From: Pseudoxanthomonas koreensis
GTDB taxonomy: Bacteria; Pseudomonadota; Gammaproteobacteria; Xanthomonadales; Xanthomonadaceae
Assembly: GCF_010093225.1 (NCBI RefSeq)
Contig: NZ_PDWM01000001.1
Span: 1-64,000 of the forward strand
DNA length: 64,000 nt
Direction: 5' to 3'
Part shown: in pieces, positions 18,936 through 28,001 of the stretch
Layout of the letters: each line of letters starts with the position of its first letter
Numbering within the stretch: the first letter of the stretch is position 1
Program-made: the position numbers and the translations under genes
The notes under the pieces: model-generated
The model's database searches: none
Seen by the model: only the letters and a program-made list of their open reading frames with translations
What the model was told of the DNA's origin: nothing

Positions 18936-21800
18936 TCAGAAGCCGACGGCGTAGCGCAGCGAGGCCATGCCGGCGTCGCCGCGCGGGCCGAAGCGCTGGT
19001 CGTAGCCGAACGACAGCGCCGAGCGCGGCGTCAGCCAGGCCCGTGCCGCCACCCCGAACAGCCCGCCCGACAGCGCCGGATCGGTCGCCGCCAGCGGCGA
19101 CCACGCATCCACGCCGACGAAGCTGGCCGACAGCGACAGTCCGTCGCTGGCCAGGGTCTGCTGCCATTCGGCATAGCCGTCCAGCTCGAACGCGCCCCAG
19201 GCACGCTGCAGCCGCAGGCCGGCGATCGCCTGCGAACGGCTGGCCACGTTGCCGTCGTTGCGCAGGCCGAAACCGGCCGCGCCGGCCTCGCGGAAGCCGT
19301 CGCTGGCCACCCGCGCATGCTCGGTGACCAGGTACGGCACCAGCGCGACGCCACCGGCGTCGAAACGGTATCCCGCCTCCAGCCCGGCGCTGCTGAAATC
19401 GCCGTCGTAGTCGCTGTGCAGCCCGAAGCTGGAAGCGCCCAGCAGTAACTGCCGGTCGATCTGCCGCTGCCACTGGCCGGCGCCGAAGCGGCCCAGCACG
19501 TAGCCCTGCCCCCACTGCCGGCCCAGGTACAGCTGCGCCTGTGCCTGGCGTTCGCGGCTGCGGTCGACCAGCCCGTCGAAGCGGCTGTCGCTGCGGGTCT
19601 CGCCGAAGGCCAGGCCGGCGATGGCGCCGTCCCCGGCGAAGTCCTGCCCGGCCAGCCAGCCGCTGTACTGCGCATCGGCGCCGGTGCCGGCCGAGCCGCT
19701 GCCGGCCAGGCCTTCCATCCAGGCACCGGTGCGCTGGCCGCCCGATGCCAGCGCGTCGAAGCGCGTGGACAGCGTGCGCCGGCCCAGGTCCATCGTGTCG
19801 AAGGTCGCCGCCAGCGCCGCCGCATGCACTTCGCCGGACAGGCTGCGCAGCGAGGCGCGCGCGGTGTCGGCGCGGGTGATCTGCTGGAAATCCCCGGCGA
19901 TGCGGATGAAGCCGTCGTCGATGCTGCCGTGGCCGCCGTCCTGCTGCGCGTCGATCCCGTCGAAGGCCGCCTCCACCCGCTGCGCCGCACCGATCGCGGC
20001 CGGAGTGATGTCGGCCAGGCTCGCCGCGGCGACGCTGACGTCCAGGCGGGTGATGTCCATCCACGCCGAGTTGGCGCTGTAGCCGAGGGTGGCATCGAGG
20101 AAGATGCTCGAGGCCGCGCCCACGCCGCTGAAGCGGCCGGTGAGGCCGCCGTCGGCGGTCAGCACGTATTCGCGCGCCTGGGCGACGTAGCCGCTGCGCA
20201 CCCCGGACACGTGGACGTCGCCGCCTTCGATCGTCGCGGTGCCGTCGACCAGCAGTTGGCCGTAGCCCAGGATCATCGACAGCCGGCCACCGGCCTTCTG
20301 CACATAGTTGCCCTCGACAGTGAAGCCGCCGCGGCCTGCGCTGGCGTCGTCGATCTGGACCACGCCGGCGTTGCTCAGGTCCGCGCCCAGCCAGGTGGTC
20401 CCGGCCAGGCGCCCGCCGGCGGCCACGGTGACGTCCGAATAATGCAGGTCGCCCTGGATGCTCAGGGTGCCACCCTCGATCCGGGTGTCGCCGCGGTAGT
20501 CGAGGTAGAGGCCGGCGTTGCCCAGGGTGAGCGTGCCGCTGCCACGCTTGACCAGGCCGCCGTCGCCGGTGATCCCGTTGCTCCAGGTCGATGAGCCGGA
20601 AAAATCCACGGTGACATCGCCCCAATTGAACTGCGACGGCCCACCCAGGGCCTTGCCCAGGTTGAGCAGGCCATAGCCGAACACCGCGTCCACCCCCGGG
20701 TCGCCCAGGTCGGTGGCGTTGCCCAGCAGGGTCTGCCTGATCAGGTCGTTGTTGAAGTACGGGAATTTCTCCCACAGCACCGCCGCCGCGCCGGACACCA
20801 GCGGCGCGGCGTACGAAGTACCGCTGCCGTAATAGAAGGTGATGTTGTCGGCCGTATCGTTGTGGCCGCTGAACACCACCGTGCCCGGGGCCACCAGGCA
20901 GTAGTTCATCGCCAGCCCGCAGGCGTTGGAGTAGTACATCAACTCGGTCGGGTTGGACGTGTCCAGGGCGGCGACCGCGAGCCAGCCCTGCTCCAGGTCC
21001 GCCGCCGGCAGGGTGTTGCCGGGACCGGGCTGGCTCGGCAGTGCGGCCATGTTGGTCGGGTCGGCGCGGCTCTCGTTGCCGGTGGCGAACACCACCAGCC
21101 CGTCGTAGTCCTGGATGAAGAAGCGGTACTCGTCGGCGATCGGGGCGGTGGCGCTGGTGCGGGTCCAGTACAGCCCGCCCCAGGAGTTGTTCATGATCCG
21201 CATGCCGCGTGTGGCCAGGTCCTGGTTGATCGACTTGATGCCGATCGCACCGGTGACCTCGTTGCCCTGCCCCGAGCCGTCGTCGGTCGGCCGCTCGTCG
21301 TTGATGATGCGCGCCGAAAGGATCGACGCGCCCGGGGCCACGCCGCCGGGCCAGGTGCCCAGCGCCGCGCCGGCGGCAAGCTGGGCAACGGTAGTGCCGT
21401 GGCCGACCTTGTCGTCCACGCTCATGTCGTTGGTGCTGGTGTTGACGTAGTTCAGGTTCGCCAGCACGCGCCCGGCCAGCGCCGGATGGTTGCGGTTGAC
21501 GCCGCTGTCGATCACGCCGATGCGGTAGCCGGCGCCGGTGTAGCCCTGGCGCTCGGCGGCGGTGGCATGGGTCAGGGTCAGGTGCGCGTCGGTGGGCGGC
21601 TGGACCAGCGGCGGCGGAGAGGTGGTGGGCGGCGAAGTCGGGGGTGAGGTCGGCGCCACCGGCGGGGTCGACTTGCTGTTTCCACCGCCGCACGCGGCCA
21701 GGCCCGTCGCCAATGCGCCCACGATCGCCACCGCCAGCAGCGACCGTGCCATGCCGGCACCCGCCGCCCCCCTGCCCAGAATGTGCATCGGATCACCCAT
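18936..21800 (-). CDS. Subtilisin-like autotransporter serine protease, lipidated
   Basis: Protein of 954 aa. The N-terminal signal ends in a lipobox LAAC (C37), followed by a Pro/Ser/Thr-rich stalk (45-70). An S8 peptidase domain has triad D98 (VIDSG), H134 (GHGTTVA) and S329 (GTSYAAP). A beta-helical passenger region rich in LTLGNAG-like repeats follows. The last ~270 residues form an autotransporter beta-barrel ending in phenylalanine. This matches lipidated autotransporter proteases such as NalP and SphB1. It would be exported by Sec, anchored by lipid and translocated through its own barrel to the cell surface. The ATG at 21788 is an alternative start. It stands alone among metabolic genes. 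Confidence 0.88.
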   Translation of the reverse strand: MGDPMHILGRGAAGAGMARSLLAVAIVGALATGLAACGGGNSKSTPPVAPTSPPTSPPTTSPPPLVQPPTDAHLTLTHATAAERQGYTGAGYRIGVIDSGVNRNHPALAGRVLANLNYVNTSTNDMSVDDKVGHGTTVAQLAAGAALGTWPGGVAPGASILSARIINDERPTDDGSGQGNEVTGAIGIKSINQDLATRGMRIMNNSWGGLYWTRTSATAPIADEYRFFIQDYDGLVVFATGNESRADPTNMAALPSQPGPGNTLPAADLEQGWLAVAALDTSNPTELMYYSNACGLAMNYCLVAPGTVVFSGHNDTADNITFYYGSGTSYAAPLVSGAAAVLWEKFPYFNNDLIRQTLLGNATDLGDPGVDAVFGYGLLNLGKALGGPSQFNWGDVTVDFSGSSTWSNGITGDGGLVKRGSGTLTLGNAGLYLDYRGDTRIEGGTLSIQGDLHYSDVTVAAGGRLAGTTWLGADLSNAGVVQIDDASAGRGGFTVEGNYVQKAGGRLSMILGYGQLLVDGTATIEGGDVHVSGVRSGYVAQAREYVLTADGGLTGRFSGVGAASSIFLDATLGYSANSAWMDITRLDVSVAAASLADITPAAIGAAQRVEAAFDGIDAQQDGGHGSIDDGFIRIAGDFQQITRADTARASLRSLSGEVHAAALAATFDTMDLGRRTLSTRFDALASGGQRTGAWMEGLAGSGSAGTGADAQYSGWLAGQDFAGDGAIAGLAFGETRSDSRFDGLVDRSRERQAQAQLYLGRQWGQGYVLGRFGAGQWQRQIDRQLLLGASSFGLHSDYDGDFSSAGLEAGYRFDAGGVALVPYLVTEHARVASDGFREAGAAGFGLRNDGNVASRSQAIAGLRLQRAWGAFELDGYAEWQQTLASDGLSLSASFVGVDAWSPLAATDPALSGGLFGVAARAWLTPRSALSFGYDQRFGPRGDAGMASLRYAVGF

Positions 21801-21950
21801 TTGCTCGGTTTCCGGCGCCCGCCGCCCGGATTTCCCGTTGACCCGGTTCTATACCGCAATCGGGCCCGGGCTGTCGCCTGCCCGCGCGGACGGTGGCACA
21901 CCGGTGCCGGCGCCGCGATAATCGGGGTTCCCCACGCGAGGTCCAGTCCC

Positions 21951-23126
21951 ATGTCCGACATCGTCATCGCCGCCGCCAAGCGCACCGCCATCGGCTCCTT
22001 CCTCGGCCAGTTCACCGGCGTGCCGACCCCGACCCTGGGCGCGACCGCCATCGCCGCCGCCCTGGAGCAGTCCGGCATCGCCGCCGCCGACGTGTCGGAG
22101 GTGATCATGGGCTGCGTGCTGCCGGCCAACCTCGGCCAGGCCCCCGCGCGCCAGGCCGCGCTGGCCGCCGGCCTGCCCACCAGCGCCGGCGCCACCACCA
22201 TCAACAAGGTCTGCGGCTCGGGCATGAAGGCGATCATGCTCGGCCACGACCTGATCAAGGCCGGTTCGGCCAGCATCGTCGTCGCCGGCGGCATGGAGTC
22301 GATGACCAACGCACCGCACCTGATCCCCAACTCGCGCACCGGCAACCGCTACGGCGGCTTCCAGGCGGTCGACCACATGGCCTGGGACGGCCTGACCAGC
22401 CCGTATGACGGCCAGGCCATGGGCGTGTTCGCCGAGGCCACCGTGGCCAAGTACGGCTTCACCCGCGAGGAGCAGGATGCGTTCGCGATCGAGTCGGTCA
22501 AGCGCGCCCAGGCGGCGCAGGCCGGCGGCGCATTCGACGGCGAGATCGTCCCGGTCAAGGTCGCCACCCGCAAGGGCGAGGTCGAGTACGCCAGCGACGA
22601 GCAGCCCGGCAGGTCGGACGTGGCCAAGATCCCCACGCTGAAGCCGGCGTTCAAGAAGGACGGCAGCGTCACCGCCGCCAGCTCCTCCTCCATCTCCGAC
22701 GGCGCGGCGGCCACCGTGCTGATGTCGTCCGCGGAGGCCGCCAAGCGCGGTGTGCAGCCGCTGGCGAAGATCGTCGGCCACCAGACCTTCTCGCACCAGC
22801 CGGAGTGGTTCACCACCGCCCCGGTCGGCGCGATCAGCACCCTGCTCGACAAGGTCGGCTGGTCGGTCGCGGACGTGGACCTGTTCGAGATCAACGAAGC
22901 CTTCGCCGTGGTCGCGATGGCGCCGATCAAGGACTTGGGCATTCCCCATGCCAAGGTCAACGTCAACGGGGGCGCCTGCGCCCTGGGCCATCCGATCGGT
23001 GCCTCCGGCGCCCGCCTGGTGGTCACCCTGGTCAATGCCCTGCGCAAGCGGGGCCTGAAGAAGGGGGTCGCCGCGCTGTGCATCGGCGGCGGCGAAGCCA
23101 CCGCGATCGCGGTCGAGGTGGTGTAA
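21951..23126 (+). CDS. atoB: Acetyl-CoA C-acetyltransferase (thiolase)
   Basis: Thiolase of 391 aa that splits acetoacetyl-CoA to two acetyl-CoA or runs in reverse. The active-site residues are C88 (INKVCGSGMK), H347 (ALGHPIGASG) and C377 (LCIGGGEA). The start at 21951 gives the standard MSDIVIAAAKRTAIG beginning; GATAAT at 21918-21923 is a possible -10 and GAGG at 21938-21941 a possible ribosome site. The enzyme would complete leucine degradation after acetoacetate activation. It could also belong to fatty-acid or hydroxyalkanoate metabolism. Confidence 0.9.
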   Translation: MSDIVIAAAKRTAIGSFLGQFTGVPTPTLGATAIAAALEQSGIAAADVSEVIMGCVLPANLGQAPARQAALAAGLPTSAGATTINKVCGSGMKAIMLGHDLIKAGSASIVVAGGMESMTNAPHLIPNSRTGNRYGGFQAVDHMAWDGLTSPYDGQAMGVFAEATVAKYGFTREEQDAFAIESVKRAQAAQAGGAFDGEIVPVKVATRKGEVEYASDEQPGRSDVAKIPTLKPAFKKDGSVTAASSSSISDGAAATVLMSSAEAAKRGVQPLAKIVGHQTFSHQPEWFTTAPVGAISTLLDKVGWSVADVDLFEINEAFAVVAMAPIKDLGIPHAKVNVNGGACALGHPIGASGARLVVTLVNALRKRGLKKGVAALCIGGGEATAIAVEVV

Positions 23127-23168
23127 CCGTTTTTCACCTGCCTTTGAAGAACATGACCAAACCGGCGC

Positions 23169-23196
23169 TTGACAGCTGACTCCGGCTTGTCATCAT
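23169..23196 (+). promoter_or_regulatory. Sigma70-like promoter of the Ala-rich lipoprotein gene
   Basis: TTGACA at 23169-23174 and CATCAT at 23191-23196 are separated by 16 bases. They lie about 55 bases before the lipoprotein start. The -35 is a perfect consensus, which is unusual in this GC-rich window and suggests strong expression. Confidence 0.5.
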
Positions 23197-23250
23197 GTTG
23201 CCGGCGCGCAATGGCGCGTTGCCCAAACTAACGACGAGGAACATCCAATC

Positions 23251-23604
23251 ATGAGCATCAACAAGCTGCTGATCGCCCTGGCCCTGGGTCTGGCCCTGGC
23301 CGCGTGCTCGAAGCAGGAGCAGGCTGCCGACGCCGCCGCCGCCGCTGACGCCGCCGCCGCCGAGGCCCAGGCTGCCGCCGATTCGGCCGCTGCCGCCGGT
23401 GCCGAGACCGCCGACGCCGCCCAGGGCGCCGCCGACGCCGCCGCTGCTGCTGCCGACACCGCCGCCGATGCCGCGGCCGATGCCGCTGGCGCCGTGACCG
23501 ACGCCGCCGCCGACGCTGCCGCCGCCACCGCCGACGCCGCCCAGGACGTCGCCGAGCAGGCCAAGGACGCTGCCGAGGAAGCCAAGGAAGAAGTCAAGCA
23601 GTAA
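23251..23604 (+). CDS. Small alanine-rich lipoprotein
   Basis: Protein of 117 aa with a lipoprotein signal ending LAAC (C19), then about 95 residues made almost only of Ala with spaced Asp, Glu and Gln. It ends with a charged tail EEAKEEVKQ. The spacing of acidic residues every 3-4 positions predicts a continuous helix or coiled coil. It could be a periplasmic or envelope spacer of Lpp/YgdI-like type, but no family is recognised. GAGGAA precedes the ATG, a consensus -35 lies upstream and a strong terminator follows, so it is an independent, probably highly expressed unit. Confidence 0.75.
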   Translation: MSINKLLIALALGLALAACSKQEQAADAAAAADAAAAEAQAAADSAAAAGAETADAAQGAADAAAAAADTAADAAADAAGAVTDAAADAAAATADAAQDVAEQAKDAAEEAKEEVKQ

Positions 23605-23631
23605 TCTGCTGACCTTCCAGTTGTACAGGGA

Positions 23632-23662
23632 AAGCCGCCGGGAAACCGGCGGCTTTTTCTTT
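23632..23662 (+). terminator. Rho-independent terminator after the lipoprotein gene
   Basis: A 10-base GC stem (AAGCCGCCGG / CCGGCGGCTT) with a four-base GAAA loop is followed by TTTCTTT. It lies 27 bases after the stop of the Ala-rich lipoprotein gene and is the clearest intrinsic terminator in the window. Confidence 0.9.
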
Positions 23663-23751
23663 GCCTGGCTCTCCCGCCCGGCCGCACTTGCTGCGCCGCC
23701 AGAAGGCGCATCGCGGCCGCTGCCGTATCCTTCGGGCACCAACACCCCAGG

Positions 23752-25365
23752 ATGCCCATGCCCGCCCTCCGCAGCCAGCTTGACTCGCGCTCGCCCGAGT
23801 TCGCCGCCCATGCCGCCCACCACCGCCAGCTCGCCCAAGAGCTGGAGCGCCGCCTGCGGCGTGCCGCCGACGGCGGCGGCGAGAAGGCGCGGCAACGCCA
23901 CACCGAGCGCGGCAAGCTGCTGGCCCGCGAGCGCATCGATGCCCTCCTCGACCCCGGTTCGCCGTTCCTGGAGATCGCCCCGCTGGCGGCCGAGGAGATG
24001 TACGACGCCGCCGCGCCCGCGGCCGGGATGGTCTGCGGCATCGGCCGGGTGATGGGCCAGGAAGTGGTGGTCGTGGCCAACGACGCCACGGTCAAGGGCG
24101 GCACCTACTTCCCGATGACGGTGAAGAAGCACCTGCGCGCTCAGGAGATCGCGCGCGAGAACAACCTGCCCTGCATCTACCTGGTCGACTCCGGCGGCGC
24201 CTTCCTGCCGCTGCAGGACGAGGTGTTCCCGGATCGCGAGCATTTCGGCCGGATCTTCTACAACCAGGCGCGGCTGAGCGCGGACAACATCCCGCAGGTG
24301 GCGGTGGTGATGGGCAGCTGCACCGCCGGCGGCGCCTACGTACCGGCGATGTGCGACGAGTCGGTGATCGTGAAGAATCAGGGCACGATCTTCCTCGGCG
24401 GCCCGCCGCTGGTGAAGGCGGCCACCGGCGAGGTGGTCGATGCCGAGTCGCTGGGCGGCGCCGACGTGCACACGTCCGTGTCCGGCGTGGCCGACCACTA
24501 CGCCGAGGATGACGCCCACGCGCTGCAAATCGCGCGCGGCATCGTCGGCCACTTCAACCGCAGGAAGGTGGTGCCGGTGGCCGTGCGCGAGCCGTGCGAG
24601 CCGCTGTACCCGGCCGAAGAGCTGTACGGTATCGTCCCGGTCGACACCCGCCGCCCGTTCGACATCCGCGAGGTGATCGCGCGGCTGGTGGACGGCAGCG
24701 AGTTCGAGGAATTCAAGGCGCGCTACGGCAAGACCCTGGTCACCGGCTTCGCCCACCTGCACGGCTATCCGGTCGGGATCGTCGCCAACAACGGCATCCT
24801 GTTCTCCGAGAGCGCGCTCAAGGGCGCGCACTTCATCGAGCTGTGCAACCAGCGCGGGATCCCGCTGGTGTTCCTGCAGAACATCACCGGCTTCATGGTC
24901 GGCAGGAAGTACGAGAACGCCGGCATCGCCAGGGACGGAGCGAAGATGGTCACCGCGGTGGCCTGCTCGAGCGTGCCCAAGTTCACCGTGGTCATCGGCG
25001 GCAGCTTCGGCGCCGGCAACTACGCCATGTGCGGGCGCGCCTACGGGGCGCGCTTCCTGTGGATGTGGCCGAACGCGCGGATCAGCGTGATGGGCGGCGA
25101 ACAGGCCGCCAGCGTGCTGGCCACGGTGCGTCGCGACGGCATCGAGGCCGGCGGCGGCCAGTGGAGCGCGGAGGAAGAGGAAGCGTTCAAGGCGCCGGTG
25201 CGCGAGCAGTACGAGCACCAGGGCAGCCCGTGGTACGCCACCGCGCGGCTGTGGGACGACGGCATCATCGATCCGGCCGACACGCGCCGGGTGCTGGGGC
25301 TGGCGCTGTCGGCCTCGCTCAATGCGCCGATCGAGCCGGCGCGCTTCGGCGTGTTCCGGATGTAG
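23752..25365 (+). CDS. liuB: Methylcrotonyl-CoA carboxylase, carboxyltransferase subunit
   Basis: Carboxyltransferase (beta) subunit of 537 aa of methylcrotonyl-CoA carboxylase, which carboxylates 3-methylcrotonyl-CoA to 3-methylglutaconyl-CoA. Typical MCC-beta stretches are visible: [37 protein letters not shown], and [11 protein letters not shown] with [10 protein letters not shown] in the second half. An in-frame ATG at 23758 is an equally possible start. The biotin-carrying partner is encoded at 31149, separated by six unrelated genes, which differs from the compact liu operons of other bacteria. Confidence 0.93.
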   Translation: MPMPALRSQLDSRSPEFAAHAAHHRQLAQELERRLRRAADGGGEKARQRHTERGKLLARERIDALLDPGSPFLEIAPLAAEEMYDAAAPAAGMVCGIGRVMGQEVVVVANDATVKGGTYFPMTVKKHLRAQEIARENNLPCIYLVDSGGAFLPLQDEVFPDREHFGRIFYNQARLSADNIPQVAVVMGSCTAGGAYVPAMCDESVIVKNQGTIFLGGPPLVKAATGEVVDAESLGGADVHTSVSGVADHYAEDDAHALQIARGIVGHFNRRKVVPVAVREPCEPLYPAEELYGIVPVDTRRPFDIREVIARLVDGSEFEEFKARYGKTLVTGFAHLHGYPVGIVANNGILFSESALKGAHFIELCNQRGIPLVFLQNITGFMVGRKYENAGIARDGAKMVTAVACSSVPKFTVVIGGSFGAGNYAMCGRAYGARFLWMWPNARISVMGGEQAASVLATVRRDGIEAGGGQWSAEEEEAFKAPVREQYEHQGSPWYATARLWDDGIIDPADTRRVLGLALSASLNAPIEPARFGVFRM

Positions 25366-25429
25366 TGCAGCGCACGCGGCCACGCCGCGACCGGCACACT
25401 CGCCACCGCATCGGCCTGGAGGGGAATCG

Positions 25430-26206
25430 ATGGACCTGCAACTGCAAGGCAAGCGCTGCGTGGTGCTCGGCGGCAGCCGCGGCATCGGCCGCGCGATCGC
25501 GCTGGGGCTGGCGGCCGAGGGCGCCGACGTGGCGGTGTGCGCGCGTGGCGCCGACGCTCGTGGCAAGGGTGCGCTCAACGAGGTCGAGACCGCCCTGCAG
25601 GCGCATGGCCGGCGCGTGCACGTGCGCCCCTGCGACCTGGGCGAGGCCGCGTCGCTGGCCGACTTCCTCGACGGCGTGCGCCAGGCCTTCGGCGGCGTCG
25701 ACGTGCTGGTCCACAACGCCTCGGCGCTGGCGCTGGGGCCGTCGCTGGCCGATTTCGAGGCCAGCCTGAAGCTGGACGTGATGGCCGCCGCGCGCGCCTG
25801 CGACCAGGTGATCCCGTGGATGAAGGCCGCCGGTGGCGGCAGCATCGTGCTGGTGGCGTCGATCTCCGGGCTGGAGGCCAGCCCGGGGCCGGATTTCGGC
25901 TACGCCTCGGCCAAGGCCGCGCTGATCGCCTACGCCAAGAAGCTGTCGATCTTCCACGGGCCGGACCGGATCCGCGCCAATGCCATCGCGCCCGGCTCGG
26001 TCGAGTTCGACGGCGGGCTCTGGGACCAGGTGCGCCGGCAGGACCCGCCGCGCTACGAGGCGGTGCGCGGCAGCATCCCCTGGGGCCGGATGGGCACGCT
26101 GCAGGAGATCGCCGACGTGGCCGTGTTCCTGGCCTCGCCGCGCGCGCAGTGGGTGACCGGCGCGTGCGTGCCGATCGATGGTGGGCAACACAAGGGGATG
26201 CGTTGA
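25430..26206 (+). CDS. SDR family oxidoreductase
   Basis: Short-chain dehydrogenase/reductase of 258 aa. The nucleotide-binding GGSRGIG is at residues 14-20, HNAS represents the NNAG motif, and the active-site pair appears in YASAKAA. The C-terminal WVTGACVPIDGGQ is classical. A strong GGAGGGG lies six bases before the ATG at 25430. It follows MCC-beta after 64 bases and precedes the GH8 gene by six, so it is probably co-transcribed. The substrate is unknown; it could be a 3-hydroxyacyl or FabG-like reductase. Confidence 0.85.
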   Translation: MDLQLQGKRCVVLGGSRGIGRAIALGLAAEGADVAVCARGADARGKGALNEVETALQAHGRRVHVRPCDLGEAASLADFLDGVRQAFGGVDVLVHNASALALGPSLADFEASLKLDVMAAARACDQVIPWMKAAGGGSIVLVASISGLEASPGPDFGYASAKAALIAYAKKLSIFHGPDRIRANAIAPGSVEFDGGLWDQVRRQDPPRYEAVRGSIPWGRMGTLQEIADVAVFLASPRAQWVTGACVPIDGGQHKGMR

Positions 26207-26212
26207 ATTCGC

Positions 26213-27589
26213 ATGGCCATCCGCCCGTTCCACACCCTCCGTCGCTCCGCCGCGCTGCTCCTGGTCCTGGCGCTGGCTGCCTGCGCGCGCCCGGCGACCG
26301 AAGCACAACGGGCCACCGATGCAGCGACGGCGGGAGCGGCGCAAACGCCGGCGGGAGCGGTCGCCAGCGGCCGCTATCCGGACCTGTTCGTCGAAGCCGG
26401 CTACCCGCGCGAGGAGGTCGACGCGCGGCTGCAGGCCGCGTTCGCGCAGCTGTTCCACGGTGATGCGAAGGAACAGCTGGTCTACTACGAGACCGGCAGC
26501 AATGCACACGGCCCCATGGCCTACATCCACGACGTCAACAGCGGCGACGTGCGCTCGGAAGGCATGTCCTACGGCATGATGATCGCGGTGCAGATGGACC
26601 GGAAGCGCGAGTTCGACGCGATCTGGAACTGGGCGATGGCCCACATGTACCAGGTCGATCCGGCGCACCCGGCGCTGGGCTACTTCGCCTGGTCGGTGCG
26701 CACCGACGGCGTGGCCAACGACGAAATGCCCGCGCCCGACGGCGAGGAGTACTTCATCACCGCGCTGTACTTCGCCGCGCAGCGCTGGGGCGATGGCGAA
26801 GGCCTGTACGACTACCGCGCCCACGCCGACCGCCTGCTCGGCGACGTACTGCACCGGCAGCGGATCACCGGGCCGACCGCACGCGGCGAGATGGCCGCAG
26901 GCAACCTGTTCGACCATGAGGCGAAGATGGTTCGCTTCACGCCGGACCTGGTGAGTGCCGCGCACACCGACGCCTCCTACCACCTGCCCGCTTTCTACGA
27001 GGTCTGGGCGCGGGTCGGGCCGCAGGCCGACCGGGCGTTCTGGAAGGAAGCCGCGCAGGCCAGCCGCGACTATTTCGCGAAGGCCGCGCACCCGGACACT
27101 GCGCTCACGCCCGACTACGGCAACTTCGACGGCACGCCATGGGCCGCGCCGTGGCGACCGGAAGCGGTGGACTTCCGCTACGACGCCTGGCGCAGCGCGA
27201 TGAACTGGTCGGTGGACTGGTCGTGGTGGGCGCGCGACCCGCGCCAGGTGGAGATGAGCAACCGGCTGCAGGCGTTCTTCGCATCGCAGGGGATGGCCGG
27301 CTACCAGAGCCTGTACACGCTCGACGGCACGCCGCTGGGCGGCGGCCAGGCCACCGGGCTGGTGGCGACAAACGCGGTCGCCAGCCTCGCCGCCGACCAT
27401 CCGCGCCGGCTGGATTTCGTGCGCGCGCTGTGGGAACTGCCGGTGCCGGAAGGGCAGCACCGCTACTACGACGGGATGCTGTACATGATGGCCCTGCTCC
27501 ACTGCAGCGGCAAGTTCCGCGCCTGGCTGCCGGCGGATGCGACGCCACCGGCAGCTGCGGCCCCCGTGGCCGATGCGGCGCCCTTGTAG
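26213..27589 (+). CDS. GH8 glycoside hydrolase, lipoprotein (exo-oligoxylanase-like)
   Basis: Protein of 458 aa with a lipobox LAAC (C24) and a glycoside hydrolase family 8 domain. The probable acid glutamate is E116 in VRSEGMSYGMM, and the probable base aspartate is in FRYDAWRSAMNW. This pattern matches reducing-end xylose-releasing exo-oligoxylanases better than endoglucanases, but cellulase or chitosanase activity cannot be excluded. It would sit in the outer membrane facing the periplasm and trim oligosaccharides. Its stop codon TAG lies inside the left arm of a REP element, so the last residues may have been reset by that insertion. Confidence 0.82.
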   Translation: MAIRPFHTLRRSAALLLVLALAACARPATEAQRATDAATAGAAQTPAGAVASGRYPDLFVEAGYPREEVDARLQAAFAQLFHGDAKEQLVYYETGSNAHGPMAYIHDVNSGDVRSEGMSYGMMIAVQMDRKREFDAIWNWAMAHMYQVDPAHPALGYFAWSVRTDGVANDEMPAPDGEEYFITALYFAAQRWGDGEGLYDYRAHADRLLGDVLHRQRITGPTARGEMAAGNLFDHEAKMVRFTPDLVSAAHTDASYHLPAFYEVWARVGPQADRAFWKEAAQASRDYFAKAAHPDTALTPDYGNFDGTPWAAPWRPEAVDFRYDAWRSAMNWSVDWSWWARDPRQVEMSNRLQAFFASQGMAGYQSLYTLDGTPLGGGQATGLVATNAVASLAADHPRRLDFVRALWELPVPEGQHRYYDGMLYMMALLHCSGKFRAWLPADATPPAAAAPVADAAPL

Positions 27590-27717
27590 GAGCCCACTTC
27601 AGGGGGCGACCCGGGATGACCGGAATGCAGCGTCGCTCAAGGCGGCGGTTCCGGAGGCGATGCGTTGAACACAGCTTCTTCCTGCGCCCGCGTCGCCCCC
27701 TGAAGTGGGCTCCTACA
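27585..27717. repeat. REP doublet, TGTAGGAGCCC type, overlapping the GH8 stop codon
   Basis: Inverted arms at 27585-27612 and 27690-27717 lie between convergent genes. The GTAG head of the left arm contains the TAG at 27587-27589 that ends the GH8 gene, so the repeat overlaps the coding sequence by five bases. Confidence 0.88.
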
Positions 27718-27734
27718 GGGAGCCCGGCGACGGA

Positions 27735-27989
27735 TCAGTGCTGCTTCGGCCCGGGGTCGCAGCTGTCGTTGTCGCAGCCGCCACAGGCCAGGGTGGCGCT
27801 GCCGCGGCCCGGGGGCGCGATCCGGCGCGCCAGCGCACGCATCCACGCCGGCCTGCCTTCGCGCACCAGCGGTGCGGCCAGCGCCAGCCGCGCCTTGCGC
27901 AGCGTGCCCGGCAGCTGCTTCTTCGCGAAGACCCACAGCGCCACGATCACTATCGCGCCGACGATCGCGTACTGCAGCCACATCGGCAC
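27735..27989 (-). CDS. FeoB-associated Cys-rich membrane protein (DUF6587-like)
   Basis: Protein of 84 aa with one N-terminal membrane helix (about residues 4-22, LQYAIVGAIVIVALWVF), a basic middle and a C-terminal cysteine cluster CGGCDNDSC. It lies 12 bases downstream of feoB on the same strand. Small Cys-rich partners of this kind are common after feoB and are thought to assist ferrous iron transport, perhaps in the place of FeoC. The cysteines could bind iron or sense redox state, which is inference. Confidence 0.78.
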   Translation of the reverse strand: MPMWLQYAIVGAIVIVALWVFAKKQLPGTLRKARLALAAPLVREGRPAWMRALARRIAPPGRGSATLACGGCDNDSCDPGPKQH

Positions 27990-28001
27990 GGCCGCGCTCC
28001 C

